A DNA stretch of 6,461 nt from DASQWC01 sp035640475 (GTDB lineage: Bacteria > Actinomycetota > JAICYB01), in NCBI GenBank assembly GCA_035640475.1, contig DASQWC010000031.1, forward strand, positions 1 through 6,461. Reading direction: 5' to 3'. Shown here piece after piece: positions 5,110 through 6,461 of this stretch (the first letter of the stretch is position 1; every line of letters begins with the position of its first letter). The notes beneath the pieces are model-generated. The model did not search any database. It was not told the origin of the DNA and was given only the letters and a program-made list of their open reading frames with translations. The position numbers and the translations under genes were made by a program.

Positions 5110-6461
5110 CGAGACGGGCGATCTCGTCGAGGGCGTCGGGGTTTTCGAGGGCGGAGAGGTCGCCCGGGTCGTTCCCCAGCACTCGCGCGCGCACTGCGCG
5201 GCGGACGATCTTGGCGCTGCGGGTCTTCGGCAATGCCGAGACGAACACGATGCGTTCCGGCTTGAACGCCTTGCCGAGCTCTGCCGTGACGGTGTGCGCG
5301 ACCTCGCGTGCGAGCGCAGGCGTCGCCTCGTCGCCGGGACGCGCGACGCAGAAGATCCACGCCACCTCGCCTTTGACGTCATGCGGGACCCCGATCGCGG
5401 CAGCCTCCGCTACCTGCGGGTGTGCGACCGCGGCCGACTCCAGCTCTGCCGGCCCGATCCGCTTGCCCGCGATGTTGAGCGTGTCGTCGGAGCGGCCGTG
5501 CAGGAACCAGTAGCCGTCGTCGTCGACGGAAGCCCAGTCGCCGTGCGTCCAGACTCCGGCGAAGCGCCGCCAGTACGTCTCGAGGTAGCGGTCGTCATCG
5601 CGCCAGATACCGCGGGTCATGCCGGGCCATGGCCGTTTGCAGACGAGCTCACCGACCTCGCCGCGAACCGACGTGCCGTCCGGCCCGAACACGTCCATGT
5701 CCTGTCCTAACGCGGGGAACCCGAGCGCGACGGGCTTGATCGGCTCGGTGATGCACGTGGCCAGGAAGCACGCCCCGACTTCCGTGCCGCCCGACTCGTT
5801 CACGATCGGGACGCGGCTTCCGCCGACCTTGTCGAACAGCCAGAGGTACGGGTCGCGGTTCCAGGGTTCGCCGGTCGTGCAGATCGCCTTCAGTGACGAA
5901 AGGTCTGCCTCCGGATCGCCTTTTGGGATGAGCGCGCGGACGAGCGTCGGCGAGACGCCCAGCATCGTCACGCGTTCCGACTCGACGAGCTTCCACAGCC
6001 GATCGGAGGGGAAATCCGGTGCACCCTCCGCATAGATGACCGTCGCGCCGCACGCACCGCCGCCGACCACCGTCCACGGCCCCATGATCCAACCCATGTC
6101 GGTGGCGAAGTGGATGCGGTCGCCCGGCTTCACGTTCGTCTGGTACGCGACCTCGCGCGCGATCGAGACCAGGAAGCCGCCCTGCACGTGCAACGCACCC
6201 TTCGGCCGCCCGGTTGTGCCGGATGTGTAGGCGAGCAGGTACGGGTGTTCGGAATCGACGTGTTTCGGTGCCAGACGTCCGGACGTCTCTGCAACAAGTT
6301 CGTCCCAGAAGCGGTCGCGACCGAGGGTCATCGGCACGACCTGTCCGCGCCGCAGCGCGCCGTCGGCCGTGATCAACGCCTTCGCCTTTGCATCGGCAAG
6401 ACGCGCCGCGATCGCCGGCGGTGCGAAGCCGGAGAAGACCGGCACCTGCACAGCGCCGAGA
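5102..6461 (-). CDS. AMP-forming acyl-CoA synthetase, N-terminus cut by window end
   Basis: Adenylate-forming (ANL superfamily) enzyme that converts an acid, ATP and CoA to acyl-CoA, AMP and pyrophosphate in the cytoplasm. The frame runs to the window end (LGAVQVPVFSGF precedes the visible part), so the N-terminus is missing; family members usually have 540-650 residues. Counting from the GTG at 6451: the phosphate loop YTSGTTGRPKG (75-85), TTGEPWN (192-198), NESGGTEVG (218-226), the ribose/hinge region DDGYWFLHGRSDDTLNIAG (311-329), and LPKTRSAKIVRR (408-419) with catalytic K414. The family relates it to acetyl/acetoacetyl-CoA synthetases, but it lacks the WWQTETG motif of acetyl-CoA synthetase, so the acid is probably not acetate. 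The SAK before isoleucine replaces the usual SGK. It is the first visible gene of an operon with the overlapping SDR gene. Confidence 0.93.
   Translation of the reverse strand, partial: LGAVQVPVFSGFAPPAIAARLADAKAKALITADGALRRGQVVPMTLGRDRFWDELVAETSGRLAPKHVDSEHPYLLAYTSGTTGRPKGALHVQGGFLVSIAREVAYQTNVKPGDRIHFATDMGWIMGPWTVVGGGACGATVIYAEGAPDFPSDRLWKLVESERVTMLGVSPTLVRALIPKGDPEADLSSLKAICTTGEPWNRDPYLWLFDKVGGSRVPIVNESGGTEVGACFLATCITEPIKPVALGFPALGQDMDVFGPDGTSVRGEVGELVCKRPWPGMTRGIWRDDDRYLETYWRRFAGVWTHGDWASVDDDGYWFLHGRSDDTLNIAGKRIGPAELESAAVAHPQVAEAAAIGVPHDVKGEVAWIFCVARPGDEATPALAREVAHTVTAELGKAFKPERIVFVSALPKTRSAKIVRRAVRARVLGNDPGDLSALENPDALDEIARLVG

Noticed and set aside
5110..5382. 91-codon N-terminal extension of the SDR frame
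   Set aside because: It lies inside the C-terminal coding region of the synthetase, is Ser/Arg-rich and low in complexity, and the SDR fold begins exactly after the TTG at 5109.

Overview
The window looks like ordinary chromosomal DNA from a high-GC bacterium. Strong third-position G/C bias, frequent GTG and TTG starts, arginine-rich proteins and the family variants all suggest an actinomycete-like (Actinomycetota) genome, possibly a deep branch such as Thermoleophilia. That placement is inference from style, not a database result. Seven protein-coding genes fill almost all of it. I see no rRNA, tRNA, CRISPR array, transposase or phage gene, and no gene-free stretch over 300 bases.

Layout. 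Plus strand, 10-715: a 67-residue unknown protein overlaps a mismatch-specific uracil/thymine DNA glycosylase (mug family). Minus strand, read from right to left: an AMP-forming acyl-CoA synthetase cut off by the window end (5102-6461); an SDR oxidoreductase overlapping its end by 8 bases (4345-5109); a secreted CAP/SCP-domain protein (3705-4262); glutamine-hydrolysing NAD+ synthetase nadE (1823-3544); and a secreted YVTN-type beta-propeller (712-1752). The two strands meet tail to tail at 712-715, where both genes share one CTAG as their stop codons.

How the genes relate. The synthetase and SDR gene almost certainly form one translationally coupled unit that activates an acid as a CoA thioester and carries out an NAD(P)-linked redox step. 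The mug gene and the small upstream ORF also look coupled. The CAP, nadE and propeller genes each appear to have their own upstream signals and no clear joint task. Two of the seven proteins (CAP, propeller) carry signal peptides.

The least ordinary DNA is the 160-base gap between the CAP gene and nadE. The last 27 bases of the CAP gene, including its stop codon, are repeated exactly 103 bases away, and the 76 bases between the copies hold three consecutive hairpins, one with a perfect 11-bp stem. This looks like a small palindromic repeat insertion or a duplication scar. The 82-base gap upstream of the CAP gene also holds three stacked palindromes. I found no convincing new multi-gene system here.
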